64,000 nucleotides of DNA from Membranipora membranacea (GCA_914767715.1 OU612069.1:26225387-26289386), one strand, 5' to 3'. Counted from the stretch's first letter, positions 1 through 13,867 are shown. Notes: generated from the sequence alone by a model not told the origin. Translations and numbers: made by a program.

Positions 1-139
1 GCTGACGGCAAGCAGGGACCTCATGGCTTAATATAAAAGGAGTTTCAACCTTGCCCAAGAACCTAAGTAGCGATTAACACCACGATCAGTTTAGGTGCGG
101 TGATCATTCTTGATTTCCGTGATATCTGGTATGACTTAC

Positions 140-3100
140 CTGGGCTAGTGAGCTCATTACCTCAGCTTGTATATCTTTCTCTGGCTCAGACTCTATAGCC
201 TTTAGTAGGCTGGGTAATATAAACTCCCACATACTACCAACATACTCTGTAATACAGAGAGAGAGGGAGGTTATTGTCTTTGCCTGTACATATACATAAA
301 TAAATATATATATATAAATATATATATATGTATATATATATACACACATGTACAATACTTTTTATTGTCAGCAACAATTCATTATTACTAATGATTTTCA
401 TGATGTGACATAAATGGTAAATATTTATCAGGTTATGTTTCGGGAATAGACAATCCATTCTATTATCTCAAACCTGAGCTCACAAAACCGATACAATAAT
501 GCTTAGCAGTTGCTGGAGTGGCATATTCCTGGAGTTAAGGATGATATGATAAGGTTGTCAAATTAGTATTATTGACAGTGGAGAGACAACTCCAGAGGAG
601 AATGAGAATTAACTTGACTTATTTTGTGATGAGGTGTTGACAGGCTGCTTCCTATTGGATGTGTGCTGAGTATAAGATCACATGGCAAAACATTCCACGT
701 TAAATTGGTTAACTTGAGGTCAGAGGGTGGGTTGCTCAGTAAGGTATGAATCGCCCTGCGCAAGCACCAACTGTTGAGGAATACACTTGTCTGTGTACCT
801 AAATTGGCTACCAATCAGTAGAAAGTATAGGCTTCACTTAATCACTGGTTTTGGGATCTCATAACGTTGAAATCTCTTGATGGAAGGCAGCGCCACCACT
901 GCTGTCCTACAGAGACAGGTCTATATAACAAGACTATCCTGCAGACAGACAGACAGAGTGGGTATTACTATAGAGTGTCTCACCTTGACCCTGTATTTTA
1001 GCACAATCTATGAGATAAGGTAGACATTCAGCGGCAGCAATACGACAATCATCATGGAAATAAAACTTCAACAGTGGCACCATAATCTCTACTACCTAGA
1101 GGTGAAGAATAAAATATAAGTCCAGTCATAAAACACATGTGTCCAGAGAGTACATCAAATAACTACAGGCATTATTGTTGTCAAAGTAACCATATAAACA
1201 GCTGACAAGGGACAAAGACTGGGGAGGCATAACCTCACCCTGGGGGGGGGGGGGGGGGGGTCTTTCAATTAGAAACAGCCAAAACCGCAATCTTATCACT
1301 CAATGAGTGAGCGATGCCTGCTAGGGGTCTCGCTTTCAGATCGCTCAGTCACTTGATGGAACTATATACATTCTGAGTGAACAATTTGGGAGAGATTTTG
1401 CCTAATTGAAACACAAGTGAGTGATAATTTTGAGCGATGTGATAGTGATAGCTTGCTTTAGTAAAGGATCACTCATTCTAATTGAAAGACCCCCCTGACT
1501 GGTAACTTATGCTGCTATTTTTGACTTTATTGTTTGATAGAGCCAAGACAATGGATTATTATACATATCCCATCAGAATAATTCATAGATTGAACAACTT
1601 TTAACAACCACCATCAATAATGTGTCATATTTGAGATGTAACATAGAATAGAGGACCGGTGCATTGGTGGTTGACAGAAAACATAGACAAGCATCTATGA
1701 GAAACTGATGACGATGACTGTCCCTGCATGTTCGAGTCTACTCATGGCGCTATCAAACGGTTTACTTATCTCGGAGGACTAACCTCTTTAGTATAAGGAG
1801 AGAATCCCTCTTTAAGCTCTCTAGCGTAGCAGACTAACATCTGACAGGCTGTGGCCTTATCCTCGAGCCCGGCGGTACGGATACCAAAATTCTGCTGATC
1901 TCCGAGCGTCACAAACTGCCAGTCATCGTCGTTCTCTAGAGATTTCATCTCATCACTGTCGAGCACGGCCACCTCGGGCTTAATACTGGCAGCTTTTAGT
2001 ACTGGAGGCATCACCATAGGTAAGTACTGCTCAAACTCTGGTCCTAGGATCTTACACATACGGGCCCAGGCTGATATCAGATAGGATACCTGTCAATATA
2101 TCAGGGTTAAGGTCTTACACATAACAATATACAGTGTTAGTTGATATTATGATTATAATCAATGTTAAATGTTAACCTGTTGAGAGATATTTGAACATAG
2201 TTATGGCGGAGGTGACCGAATTGATATCCAGGCATGGATAACCACATGGTTGTGCTGACTGATACTATGTCACATAGAAACACAAAAGAAGTTGAGCTTT
2301 ATTTAGACTTTCACATTATCTGTTCGACACGTCGATGATCTGGATAGAGGCTTGGCAGAAACAAGCTGCAACCAAGTTAAACTAATTCACTACAAAAGTA
2401 ACTTCACGTTTAAACAAGTGTTTAAGTTTGCATGACCCTACCCACCTGAGGATCATCGTCAGCGAGTTCCTGTCCTGACTGTGAGGCTAACAGTAATCTC
2501 ATAACATCTCCACAATCCTGCATAAACTTTTCCTTACCTGTAATAGGAATATCGTCATCAATACAAGGTACAGAAACATCAAACAATTTGTCTCAACACA
2601 AACCATCACAGACAGTGATAGGCAATATCGAAAAGCCCTGTCCTTTAGTTTGGTACATCTTGACACCCAAGCCAAGAGTCCGACAACCTCAAGCTGAGTG
2701 AACTTTATATCAGCTTATAGGTCACATATACAGAGATTGTGCAAGGAGGATGGTTCTGATGTTGGCTTCCATGAGTTCCGTTAAAAAAAGATACTTGGCA
2801 GGTCTCATTATATGCTTCTGTGATATATATATATATACATCAGCAAATACAATAACATGTCTATTCTGTTCTTTCTGTCACCAAGGTGATGGCTTTAGCA
2901 ACAATCTAGAGAGTTGAATAAAAGTAAATGTAACCTGATTCACCAAACTTTTATTACTGACCGACAGCGAGTCCAATCAGACTGACACACTCGATAGTTT
3001 TTCCTCTCAGTAACTTTAGCTCAGGCTGTACAGCGTTCTCTATAATCACCTTCAGACACGGCATAAACCTGCAGAGTATAAATTATATAGTGTGGTAAAT

Positions 3101-6100
3101 ATGAGGATAGAATGCTGATTCAATCAAACATCATAGTTTAATCGGATTTCACAGCTTGTTCGCCCTATACATTATTTTGGTGTCCAGATAATGAGAAGGA
3201 GAGAGAGGTAATCAGTGATTGCACATTACACAGGCATCTCTCCAAATCACCATAGATCGAAGAAGGAATAGGCAGAAAAATAAATTTGTCAGTAAATAAA
3301 CATTTCAACTTGGGAGTTGTGCCCCTACATGAAAAGAGGAGACAAAACCAAATATATTGTACTTAAAAAACATTATCTACATTACTACTGCAAATCAGAC
3401 ATATATCATCAGAACTTGGTGTTATTACTACCAAAATATCTGAATCAGAATTCAATGGATAATTCCAACAATGTGATGATCACATGATCACCCGATTCAG
3501 CGGTCAGACAGAATAAGACACTGATAACTCACTGGTCGTAGTAGTCGATGAACTTATCTTCTACACTATCAGCTACAGTAGCCAGAGTAGTGACGATCTG
3601 TTCTAGTACTAACTTATTACCCTGCTGTACTAACTCATTAAACTTATTATTCAGCACCTAAAACAAAACGCAGAATTTATAGTTGAGGACGTGGACTAAA
3701 GTCTAATTATGGAGCCCTGGCGTTCAACGTAATCATTTAATAAGGATAAGTCACAAAGAACTTTTTTTTTCAATAATACAATCACATACTAGCTCTAGGT
3801 GAGATGGACAGTAACACTCTAGTTGTCCGCCTCACTGCTGACAATCGGAGGCTACCACTGACTGATTTAATTTATTTTTTCTATTTTGTTATCATGATAG
3901 TTACTTATCCTCACAAACTGCAACATCTCATCAATGAAATGTGTCGTTCTAAAATGAAGGTGAACTATTATTATCCAATAACTGAATCATATTATTGAGA
4001 ATACTTGACCATGATAACTTTATTCAAACATGTATTGATAAGCTGATCTTAGTTACCTCGGCCAGTTTCTGTATGATGGAGTCTAGATAAGGAGCCAGTA
4101 TGTGTTTGGGACATTCCTCGCAGAAGTTAACTAGAGCTGCTCCGGCGTGAGCCTGAACTCTAGGGTTAGCATTATCATCCAGTACTGTCAACAAGCTCGG
4201 CAATACCTACAACATCACATACAGAAGTTAACTAGAGCTGCTCCGGCGTGAGCCTGTACTCTAGGGTTAGCATTATCATCCAGTACTGTCAACAAGCTCG
4301 GCAATACCTACAACATCACAGACAGAAGTTAACTAGAGCAGCTCCGGCGTGAGCCTGATCTCTAGGGTTAGCATTATCATCCAGTACTGTCAACAAGCTC
4401 GGCATTACCTACAACATCACAGACAGAAGTTAACAAGAGCAGATCCGGCGTGAGCCTGAACTCTAGGGTTAGCATTATCATCCAGTACTGTCAACAAGCT
4501 CGGCATTACCTACAACATCACAGACAGAAGTTAACTAGAGCAGCTCCGGCGTGAGCCTGAACTCTAGGGTTAGCATTATCATCCAGTACTGTCAACAAGC
4601 TCGGCAATACCTACAACATCACAGACAGAAGTTAACTAGAGCAGCTCCGGCGTGAGCCTGAACTCTAAGGTTAGCATCATCATCCAGTACTGTCAACAAG
4701 CTCGGCAATACCTACAACATCACAGACAGAAGTTAACTAGAGCTGCTCCGGCGTGAGCCTGAACTCTAGGGTTAGCATTATCATCCAGTACTGTCAACAA
4801 GCTCGGCAATACCTACAACATCACAGACAGAAGTTAACTAGAGCTGCTCCGGCGTAAGCCTGAACGCTAGGGTTAGCATTATCATCCAGTACTGTCAACA
4901 AGCTCGGCAATACCTGTATATCAGAGACAACAAAATATCAATCATTAGACACTAGAAAGGTATTTCATGAGCAGAAACAGAAAACTCTCAACATCCAGTT
5001 TGATGATAGCGATAATGTTAGCTCCGCCCTTACATCATCCTAAAGGAGAGATTCTCAAATAAAAAGTTTACTAACCAAGTAAGTCACAATTTCGATTTCA
5101 GGTCATTATTCCTCACAGGATGGTCACTTGGACCTGTAGATAAGACATCGAGAATTCATATATGAGTTAGATATTCTCCCAGGGACCCCCCAAAGTCAAC
5201 AATCCTTAATAGAACTGTTAATCAGGTGTTGAACCATTGCAACAGTACTCAAATGTGGGCCTTCATATTCAGCTTGAATCATGGGAAAGTTTCCATTTCA
5301 CAGAAAAAAGTAGCAGAAATATGGCTAGTTTTATGCACTTACAGTTTCATGATAAGCTTTCTGGAGATTAGGCTGAAAGTCTGTAGACATCTGACCGAGA
5401 GCGTTACAAGCGGCATATCTTACTCTTGGGTGAGCATCTCTGTAATATACATATAACACATGGACATCAGACAATTATCCTCGAATATCAAAGGAAAAAG
5501 TGTGAGTGTTTGAATTATAACTGAACATTCAGCTAAATTTGGGTCTAATTTATGCAATTGAGTAAAAAAACCAAAAGGCACTCTGCAAATTGTAAGGCAT
5601 TCACCATAAGGGAGTAATTATTACCTAGGGTTTAGTTAAGCTAGTTTGGGGATGGCTTAATGTTAGCTAGCCATTAATACCCTGTGCCCTTCCTTCTGCA
5701 AATACATTATTTCAAGCTAATTCAAGGGATCTTTTCCCACCAGGAGGGACCCAGTGTAGAGCATACCTAGGTACCACTAACTGAGAGCAGGCCAGAGGGC
5801 GACAGCTTACCTTGTGAATGGTATAATACTTTCTAATATCTGCCCGAGCATAGTCTCCATCTGTTTATGACAGCCCTCACCACAAGCACTGATAGCCATA
5901 AGAGCAGCGTGTCGGCACTTCCAGTCCGCGGAGGACATCAGAGGAGGGATGTTCTGTAGAATGTGCGGCAGCATAGTCTTACCTCCTGAGAAACACACAA
6001 AATATGTGAACTGAGTTAATATATTGGAATTTGTAGTTCATATACATAGTGACACCAAGGAAGTTTGAACTGTGTGAGGGATTTCAAAATCAAATTTATG

Positions 6101-9100
6101 AGAGGTTGAGTTGCCCCTTCTTGCTGATGTGATTTTCTCGCCATCTCATGATCATGCTAATTAGAGGGGAACAGCGTGATGAGTTTTGTTTTTAGTCACA
6201 TACAGAAATGACATCCCTATCGTCAAATAGTAGCTGCAATCCATTGAAGCGCTATTTTTGTTATCAGCTCACTTATCAGGATGTGAATTGGCCTATCAAT
6301 ATCGGGTTCTAAGAAAGTGTGTAATATTCCACAAATAGACATATAGTCGCGAGTGACTGCAATAATGAAAATGGAATTTGGAATCGTTATTGTCAGACGT
6401 ACCGAGACCACAGGCGAGTCTGTCCAGTGCGGACTCAGCAGCTACAGAGTTAGTATCAGCCTCATCATCCTCGGGCTAAAATCATAAAAAAACATAAGTT
6501 AGACCCTTTATGTAATGTTGAACACGCACAGTGGGGCAGCATTATCACATCAAAGACATGAGGAGTATTGGAGATGGCTCTGTTCCAGCCTATGTCAGAC
6601 ATGAGGAGTATTGGAGATGGCTCTGTTCCAGCCTATGTCAGACACATTATTATATTATATATTACTTTATGTCTTGAATATTCAAACTACTAACTCAGTC
6701 AATAAAACTATCCTGTAAGACTCTGGGGCACAGCAGACCGTAAGTCCTGCCCAAAACTAGATGCAATACTCCATTCCTTTAACTTACTGCCATCACAGAG
6801 TACCAAACAAATCTCTCACAACATGAGTCCAGGATTTCAGACTAGAACACAAATTTCTCAGTCTAAACAAATGTAGTCTCACACTATAGGAGGCGGTAGT
6901 CTGACTATAATGTGATGTTCTCAGACTTTAATATGATGTTCTCAGACTATAATCATGCTGACTCTCGTGATCTGACTGGGCATGTAGATCACTGATAAAC
7001 TAGGCTATCATTTCCACAAAGCAGGTGTCTTAAGGCTAAGTATGCATCATGCGTGACTTGAATTTGCGCATGTGCCAGAACAATGAGTTTGGTTTGGGTT
7101 CTGATCGCAACTTTGGAAAGGGGGAATGGGATATCCCCTGCATAAACTGTCAATCAAAATCAGCTAATAATGACAAGAGAGGATAACTATTAATAACAAA
7201 TCCGCACGCTTTGGGGAGTATGTCACCAGAGCAGGTAGCCAATCAGATGGCTTCGGAATTCCGAGACTCAATTTTGCAGAGATCAGCTCATGCCCAGAGC
7301 TGAGCATGCGCAGAATGGACTATAATGTGATGTTCTCAGACTATAAGACAATGTTCTCAGACTAACCTCATCCTGTACAGACCAATCATCCTCATCCTCC
7401 AGCTCACACATAAGCTGTAGTATGAGTATTACTACTGTAGGTATGTGCTTAGCATGCTTTCTTATCATAGCTGAGGCTGTCTCACCAAGGGTGGTGGTTA
7501 TTTCTAGGGCTAACTGTCTCCATGAATCATCTACATCCTTGTTGGAGATAATCTACAAAATAAACTAAATAATCAGCAACTTCGCAGTAACAAACAGGTT
7601 GTTATTTTTTCTATTATCTGAGACAGCAAAATATATGGGGAGTGGCAAGAGTGGAATTTCAATACTATCAACCTACTTTGAGTTGATGTAGAACAAATAA
7701 AAGAGGGGATTAGTGTTTGAAGTTGTCTTCTCATGGTTATTCATATGTTATTAGTAACCCATACAGATGATGAGCAATGACCATTTAGCAGAACAAAAAC
7801 TACTCCCAAAAGCCCTTTGGATGATGTTAGAAGCGGGAGAAATTTCGAACAGTGAGATGCCAATTTTAACACCATGTTATGGAGACTTGGTGCGCCATAG
7901 CAAGCTTGATACATCAAAAGACTACTGGATGAATGCCTAATACAGCTATGGAAGGCCTACTTATACGCTAAGGGCACTTTAATTTGGAGATTGAATCCTT
8001 ATTATACCTTGATACAGATGTCGAGTACAGTCTCAAGTTGAGGTCGAAGGTATTTAGGGATATTCTCAGCTACATCTATCAGACATTTCAGTAACATATC
8101 ATCAGTCTGCTGTTGTACGGACAGAGTGACAGCGTTCAGTATACCCGGTAACAGATCACGGAAATATACGAGGAGCTGCTGGTCCTGGTCGTTAGATACG
8201 AGAAAGGAACAGGCAGCCTTCGCCGCAGAGAAACACACCTACAGAAATAGAGAGGTAGGTTATCTAAATACAGGCATATTGTGTGGCGGACTTGGTTGGT
8301 TGAATATCAAGTTTCTGAAACATTTTGCTTGTATTCGAGTTGTTCCATATCAACTTAACTGCTGCTGACTGACTAATGCACACAAAGCTTGGTATGTATC
8401 ATAAAATCCTTGGCCATTATATAAAATCTTATCGAGTCCAGTTCCATACCATGTGAACATGGATTTGCATCAATAACTTGTAAAGGGTGCTGGGATCGCT
8501 GTGAAATATTATAAAGTTCTGACAGCTTAATTCTGGTTAAAGTGAAGTATATCACCAGCCGGCGCACAAATAAAGGATGTCCATCCAATCAGTCGACCAG
8601 ATTTCCTGTTTGAATATAAATTTTAAAGACGATTCTAGCAAGGACTAGCCGACTATTTGAGATGACATCCTGGTGGACTTACCTCCGATTGCTCAGCCAG
8701 ACATCCAGTTAACATCTGTTTGATCATCTCCATGTGCTGCTGCTGTTTGTTACCAAATATCGTCGGCACAGAGCTACAAATTAGACAGTAATGAATGAAT
8801 AGGGTTAATGTATAATGATAGTTTGTGAATGGGACAACTCAAAGCTCACTGCGTACTATTTCAGCAGGGCGATCAAAGCAGTCCTATAGAAGAAGTGACG
8901 GCTTAGTCTGCCAGTTCCCACATTGAGAGTGAACGCTATCATTACTACTATTCGCTATCATTACTACTATTCGGCGTCGACCTGTTGATTTAGATACAGT
9001 ACTCAAAACTTGGCTGTCCTACATAGAGTGTGGGAATCTCAAATCTAATTATAAACATCAAACGAGGAAGATCACATCTCCAGTTTTAATGGTACACTAA

Positions 9101-12100
9101 ATATCTAAATAACCTAGGTCCTAGATGCTCAGAGCCATTGAACTAGGCCTACAACCATCATTTTACCGATAAATATGTACTAATAAAGCCAAGGTCCAAG
9201 GTGGTTAGTTACCGACATGATGAAACCCTTCTCACCTCTCAATCACCTGATAACTGATTACTCTGGCAGAGTGTTGGCACTTGACAGGGTAGTGATAATT
9301 GACATTTTTAATGAAACTAAAACAGTTAATATATTATTTTACTAACCCAACACTTTCAAACACATACATTTTATCAGAAAAATAGGCCGATCATTGGCAG
9401 CAACCATCCTACGCCAAGTCTTAATTCTTTTTGAAACAAGAAGTCAAAGCCTAGGCAGCCTAATCAGATCCTAGTCAGTACTTGTCACTACATATTATGA
9501 GCAGCAGCTGCCTGATATACACACACACAGTCTCACCTGAATATATGCAGAGCGGCATCCTTAAGTCTGGCGTCATCAGCCTGTACACAGTCAAACATGA
9601 ACTGTAACACCTCCGGCCAGTTATTATTAGCTTCTTCATCTAAAATCATCGTAACAACAACTAAAGTCGAATTGGTACGGGCAATGCAGTACAAAGGATT
9701 GTTATTTTGATTCAAGTCCACGTGGATGAATTGAGGAGTGTTAGGCTACTACTCCCAAATGGTCTTACCACTGAGGTTATGCTAAATATAACAGATATGA
9801 TAAGCTCATGCTGATCACAGTTTTGTAAGCATATGGCCTTTTTAAATCGGTTGGCAACTCGTGTAATTATTTGAGTTCATCAGAAAACAAGAGGTTTAGG
9901 CCTAGATTGTCACTACACCTACTACTACTATAAAGGTTTTATAAATTAGAGCAAGCAAAGCTCACAGAACTAATAAAACTGCAGACCTTAATCACCTAAC
10001 ACATTCAGGTATAGATTATGACATACCCCTGCAGTTTAATGCATGATGACAGATAACATTATATAATACATTAGTATTATTTGTATTAATATTATTGTGC
10101 ATGAAGCAATGACATCACTGATTGCATTGGCATAACAGGTCATGAATTCTGCTTGCTGGTATATAATGGATATGGTATCTGTAGGTTAAAGGCTGGTTCA
10201 CATTGTCCCAGATGACACTGGCATGCCATCCCAGATGCTTATCCCAGATGGTCCCAGTCTCATGTTCACATTATAAAATTCATCCCAGACTAGCAGTTAG
10301 GTTTTTGTCTGGGATAGTGCTGGGATGATGTTCACATTGTTTAGGATCGTCCCAGATCATCCAAATGTCTGGTTCACATAGCACCCAGATGCAAAATGAG
10401 TCTGGGTCCGCCTGGGATAGCATCGGGAAAGTTTGACGCTTACGAACTTTCCCGATACTGTCCCGGACGGACCCAGACAGTCTGGGATAGTGTCATTTTC
10501 ATGTTCACATTGACTGGGATGGCTATCTGGGATGGTCGTCTGGGACAATGTGCACCAGCCATAAGTTCATTACTATATTGATGTTAGACACCATTCAGTT
10601 AGGAATGCAATTGTGATTAACTAGCTATTCAAATGACCAGATGAGATCAATTATTATCAATCAATGACCGAGAAATTGACAGCTCACCCAATCACCAGAG
10701 TTATGGACACCATAAGCCATATTTTTTTAGTTAGACAGATAAGGGCAAGACAACTTGTTGCTTTGCTGTGACAATAAGTCTAGGTTGCGCAATTTTATAG
10801 GACTTTGGAAGTGTGCACTGACTTGTGTAGGCCTAATCCTCTTCCCCAAACACAAGATTAATCTATGTGTAAGGCTCTGGTGTGACCTTCGCAGCAATCA
10901 TCATGTTGTAAATTTCTCGGTGTCATCAGGTTATAGGCTACATGGATTATTGGGGAAAGGCCCCATTATCACAAGAAACGAACAGTGCATGCAACAGCTT
11001 CTCCGAGTGAGCTCGACAAAGGGATATACGTCCAAGAATTCCCCATAAAACAACTACCAAGGGAAGGTCTCAATGACTGTAGTAGGAATAGTTTCAATCA
11101 ATGGAAAATTTTACAAAGACAAGACTAGCCTGGTTTTCTGTTGTGCAGCTAAGGCGTTACAATAATTGGAGGATTCCAGAAACATATTAGAACACATATT
11201 CTAATGTATACTCTGACACACAACCAACTCTTACACGTGACCCCCAGTTTGCCTAGATTCTCACAAACTGTCCCACACATGTCCTGTCACTATGCACTGT
11301 CACGTTGCCTCATGGATCTCCCTACCCCGCCTCTTACTTACCCATGAGGTTTCTGCACAGTTCAGCTGCTGCGTCACAGATCTTCTTGTTGAGGGATTTG
11401 TCCGACTCTTGTTTGATGGACATGAGAAGCTGTTCCTTGACAGCAGTCTGATGTCTGGCTTCCAACTTCTCCCATAATTCATCAAAATCTGATGTAAACA
11501 ATCGTCTCAGCAGCACTACCGCCAGGTTACGCTTCTGTCAACGATATCAGAACATAAAATATAAGTTGAAAAGATATGGTGTTGGGTTTTTGCTGTAGTG
11601 ACTACATTTTACTTCGTAAACATGATTAACCCCACTAAAACTTTGGATTATCTTATGAAGATCATGGACAACTCATACCATTACATCACTTTAGGTCAAC
11701 ATCCATTCTTGTTGGGTTTGGACAGAAATCAACACCAAAGATTAGGTTAATCACATGTTATACTGTTTACTCATCCCTGAACAGTGTACAAAGTATCAAG
11801 TATTTCAGGAATGTAGGAACATTGTGACTTCTGTGTTCTAATGAGTGATTCATTCATTCAACACTCATACCTTAGCCTATATCTCTGCCATTGTTACTGA
11901 GAGCAATAGAAATAGCTGCAATATAGTTACTCAGTAAAGCTGATGGACCTACATATTAATCTAGGCAATAAAATTGTGTTCATCAAAACTTATATCCTGA
12001 CTATGCATAATAAAAATATTAATACTATGATAGTAGTCATGATGCAGGTCAGCATATCAGTTCTATCAAAAAAGTTAATCGTTGTCTAGACTAAATCTCT

Positions 12101-13749
12101 GCTAATGATATCTCTAATTAGTCAGTGAGCAGTTAGGATAGTTTAGTGATTGAGATAATTACTCTTACATTGAGTCATCTATTTATACAAGCCGTATATT
12201 TAGGCAGCAGGTGTGTAGTGCCACTGTAAATGCACTTTAGTGGGACCGACAATCCGATTAATACCTTCTCCAACATTAGGTTACTAAACCAATGAATGCC
12301 TAATTATGCTCAATAATGGCAGAACATTGACATTTTCGCTTTCAAAACATTCCTTTGCATCTGAGAGTAACAAAGCACCCTCCGCTAATATTATTCTAGA
12401 AGGAAGCTAAGCCATGTGCTATATCGTGTGATTGATTAGTGGAAGCTAGATGATGGTATGCTAATAATAGCTCTGATTCTTATACTGATGAGATAGCAAA
12501 TTGACATGGAATCGATTCCATTAGGGTCACTCATCCCTCCATCAAGCTCAGCTGAAGTGTCATATTTTATTATGGTCAGGATAGGCCTAGCTCACAGTGT
12601 GTGGACACTTGCAATAAATCATAATTATCATATTGGCGATCTGCCTAACTAGGCCTACTACGCCAACATTATCCAACATTATCGAACGACTCAAGAGGGG
12701 TGTGAGTGTTAACAGGATGAAAGTTTTGCCCTTGCCCTTTAAATGGCCGATCTTAGGGATAGCTAAAATTTTCTCATCTAAGGTCATTGCGATTTAACAT
12801 TTTGGATCCTACTACTGTCACATTTAAAACAAAGTTTGATTCTTATATTATTAAGAAACAGAATGTATGACAACTATGTTTTTTGGCAGTGATGTTGCAT
12901 GTAAAATGACAGCTTTTGTATTGGCTCATGCAGGGACTGAGTGTTTTACGCTCCCAATCAACTCCACACTCCTCAAATTTACTAAGATGAATAAGATATT
13001 CACTAAAGGTAAGATCAACAAGGTAATCAGGCATGCGACTCGACCAAACTATGATTCATCACAGATTGGTCCCTCCTTGCTCTCAATTGTGTGGTATCTT
13101 TGGTCAAAAAGTGGAAAAATCCAGGCTCTAAACAGTAAGACATATCACAGGCTTACAGGACTGGTTTTTATATTTACACCGTAAATGTGATCTAAATGTC
13201 TTACCTCCAAACCTTTTCCAACATCCTGTACAGCCACTAAAAGAAGCTGCAGCCTTTGTGCTGGGTCAATGCCATCATAAACACCCTGCAAAATATATAT
13301 CCATAACTAGAGAAGCAATCTACAATATATTTCCTGGACTTCAGTAAGTCAAGAGTGTTTCCACTGTGATCGTGAGTGTGACTTAGTTAGGCTCACGAGT
13401 CACTCACTGCGTTCCACTGATCAAGTTGGTATTAGTGATTTTATGTACCATTCATGTTAGCCCATAACAAAAGACAATAAGTAGAAATAGTAATTTTCAG
13501 GAAATGTGACTGTCACTAACAACTAGTAGAAAGAAAAGAATAAATTTATATTAGCAGGATATTCTAATTCTGCTAATTTATTTATATATATGACAGAATA
13601 TAAATTTATATGGGGGCAGGATATTCAAGAAGAAAAACTGTCATATGCCTCACCTCAGCAGAGCTTCTGGTCTCATTGTCAGGACTGAGCAGATTCTGCA
13701 GAATATCATCAAACTGTTGCTGGATATCAACAGACATGTTGAGCTGCAT
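140..13749 (-). CDS. IPO5: Importin-5-like karyopherin beta (17 exons, 3' end beyond window)
   Basis: Nuclear import receptor of the importin-beta family; it binds cargo (ribosomal proteins, histones) and RanGTP and crosses the nuclear pore. Exons, in transcription order: 13654-13749, 13205-13285, 11342-11534, 9537-9639, 8683-8773, 8008-8238, 7367-7552, 6403-6475, 5811-5985, 5343-5439, 4057-4206, 3533-3657, 2962-3068, 2446-2537, 1784-2089, 984-1095, 140-246. All junctions are GT-AG and phase-consistent, giving about 775 aa of a family that is near 1100 aa. Recognisable family stretches: [92 protein letters not shown]-like [18 protein letters not shown]. The first exon has two in-frame ATGs (13749 and 13737); further upstream ATGs exist in the open frame, so the start is not settled. 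HEAT-repeat architecture is known for the family. The C-terminal third lies before position 1. Confidence 0.95.
1255..1495. mobile_element. MITE with GGGGGTCTTTCAATTAGAA terminal inverted repeats, copy 1
   Basis: About 240 bp in an IPO5 intron. The left end reads GGGTCTTTCAATTAGAA after a 19-nt G run (1242-1260); the right end is TTCTAATTGAAAGACCCCCC. The interior holds repeated AGTGAGCGAT and TGAGCGAT motifs in both orientations, so a single strand could fold extensively. Homologous to 20785-21028. No ORF. Confidence 0.8.
4207..4913 (-). repeat. Seven 101-bp tandem units copied from an IPO5 exon plus splice acceptor
   Basis: Immediately upstream (in gene direction) of the complete exon 4057-4206 lie seven further units with a period of exactly 101 bp; the shared landmark recurs at 4151, 4252, 4353, 4454, 4555, 4656, 4757 and 4858. 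Each unit is the first 86 bp of that exon followed by 15 bp ending in a splice acceptor (TGATGTTGTAG). The outermost copy keeps a different, presumably ancestral acceptor (GATATACAG, exon start 4913). Read in frame, a unit meets TGA at its 30th codon, and 101 is not a multiple of three, so no upstream unit can be included without breaking the protein. Copies differ at only a few positions each, suggesting recent amplification. Confidence 0.95.
6555..6640. repeat. 43-bp tandem duplication in an IPO5 intron
   Basis: Two adjacent, essentially identical 43-bp units (6555-6597 and 6598-6640) starting GACATGAGGAGTATTGGAGA. No coding sense; a local slippage or duplication event. Confidence 0.85.
6953..7317. 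mobile_element. hAT-like MITE, copy 1 (8-bp target duplication)
   Basis: A 365-bp non-coding element flanked by the direct repeat GACTATAA (6945-6952 and 7318-7325). It starts TCATGCTGACTC and ends GCGCAGAATG; both ends carry CTGGGCATG and GATC subterminal blocks in inverted orientation, giving imperfect terminal inverted repeats. A second copy lies inverted at 15720-16085. It is inserted in a short array of TGATGTTCTCAGACTATAA-type repeats inside an IPO5 intron. The 8-bp target duplication points to the hAT class; superfamily assignment is inference. Confidence 0.75.
10191..10560. mobile_element. 370-bp MITE with a central palindrome
   Basis: Termini GGCTGGTTCACATTGTCCCA and, inverted, GGCTGGTGCACATTGTCCCA differ at one position in 20. 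The interior is filled with CCCAGA/TCTGGGA words, and the centre (about 10399-10478) is a near-perfect long palindrome around CGGGAAAGTT/AACTTTCCCG. It lies in an IPO5 intron. Target duplication is unclear (TTAAA on the left, ATAAG on the right). Non-autonomous, no ORF. Confidence 0.75.
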
Positions 13750-13861
13750 TGATGTAGTTTTTTGGAACAATCCTGACAGAAACCACACGAGGGATGAAGA
13801 TAACCCCGCGCTTCCGGTTGAAAGAATTTGATAAACTTGGCTCGTCATAAAAATATTATAA

Positions 13862-13867
13862 CACGTG
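13862..13867. promoter_or_regulatory. CACGTG E-box near the presumed IPO5 promoter
   Basis: A perfect CACGTG palindrome lies about 115 bp upstream of the first in-frame IPO5 ATG. This hexamer is bound by bHLH-zip factors (USF, MYC/MAX type) in animals. The transcription start is unknown, so the regulatory role is inference. Confidence 0.25.

Noticed and set aside
1242-1260. CRISPR or regulatory G-rich element
   Set aside because: A simple G run at a MITE end in an animal genome; no spacer-repeat structure anywhere in the window.
4121-4913. CRISPR-like regular array (101-bp period)
   Set aside because: Units are wholly repeated coding plus intron sequence without unique spacers; it is an exon duplication.
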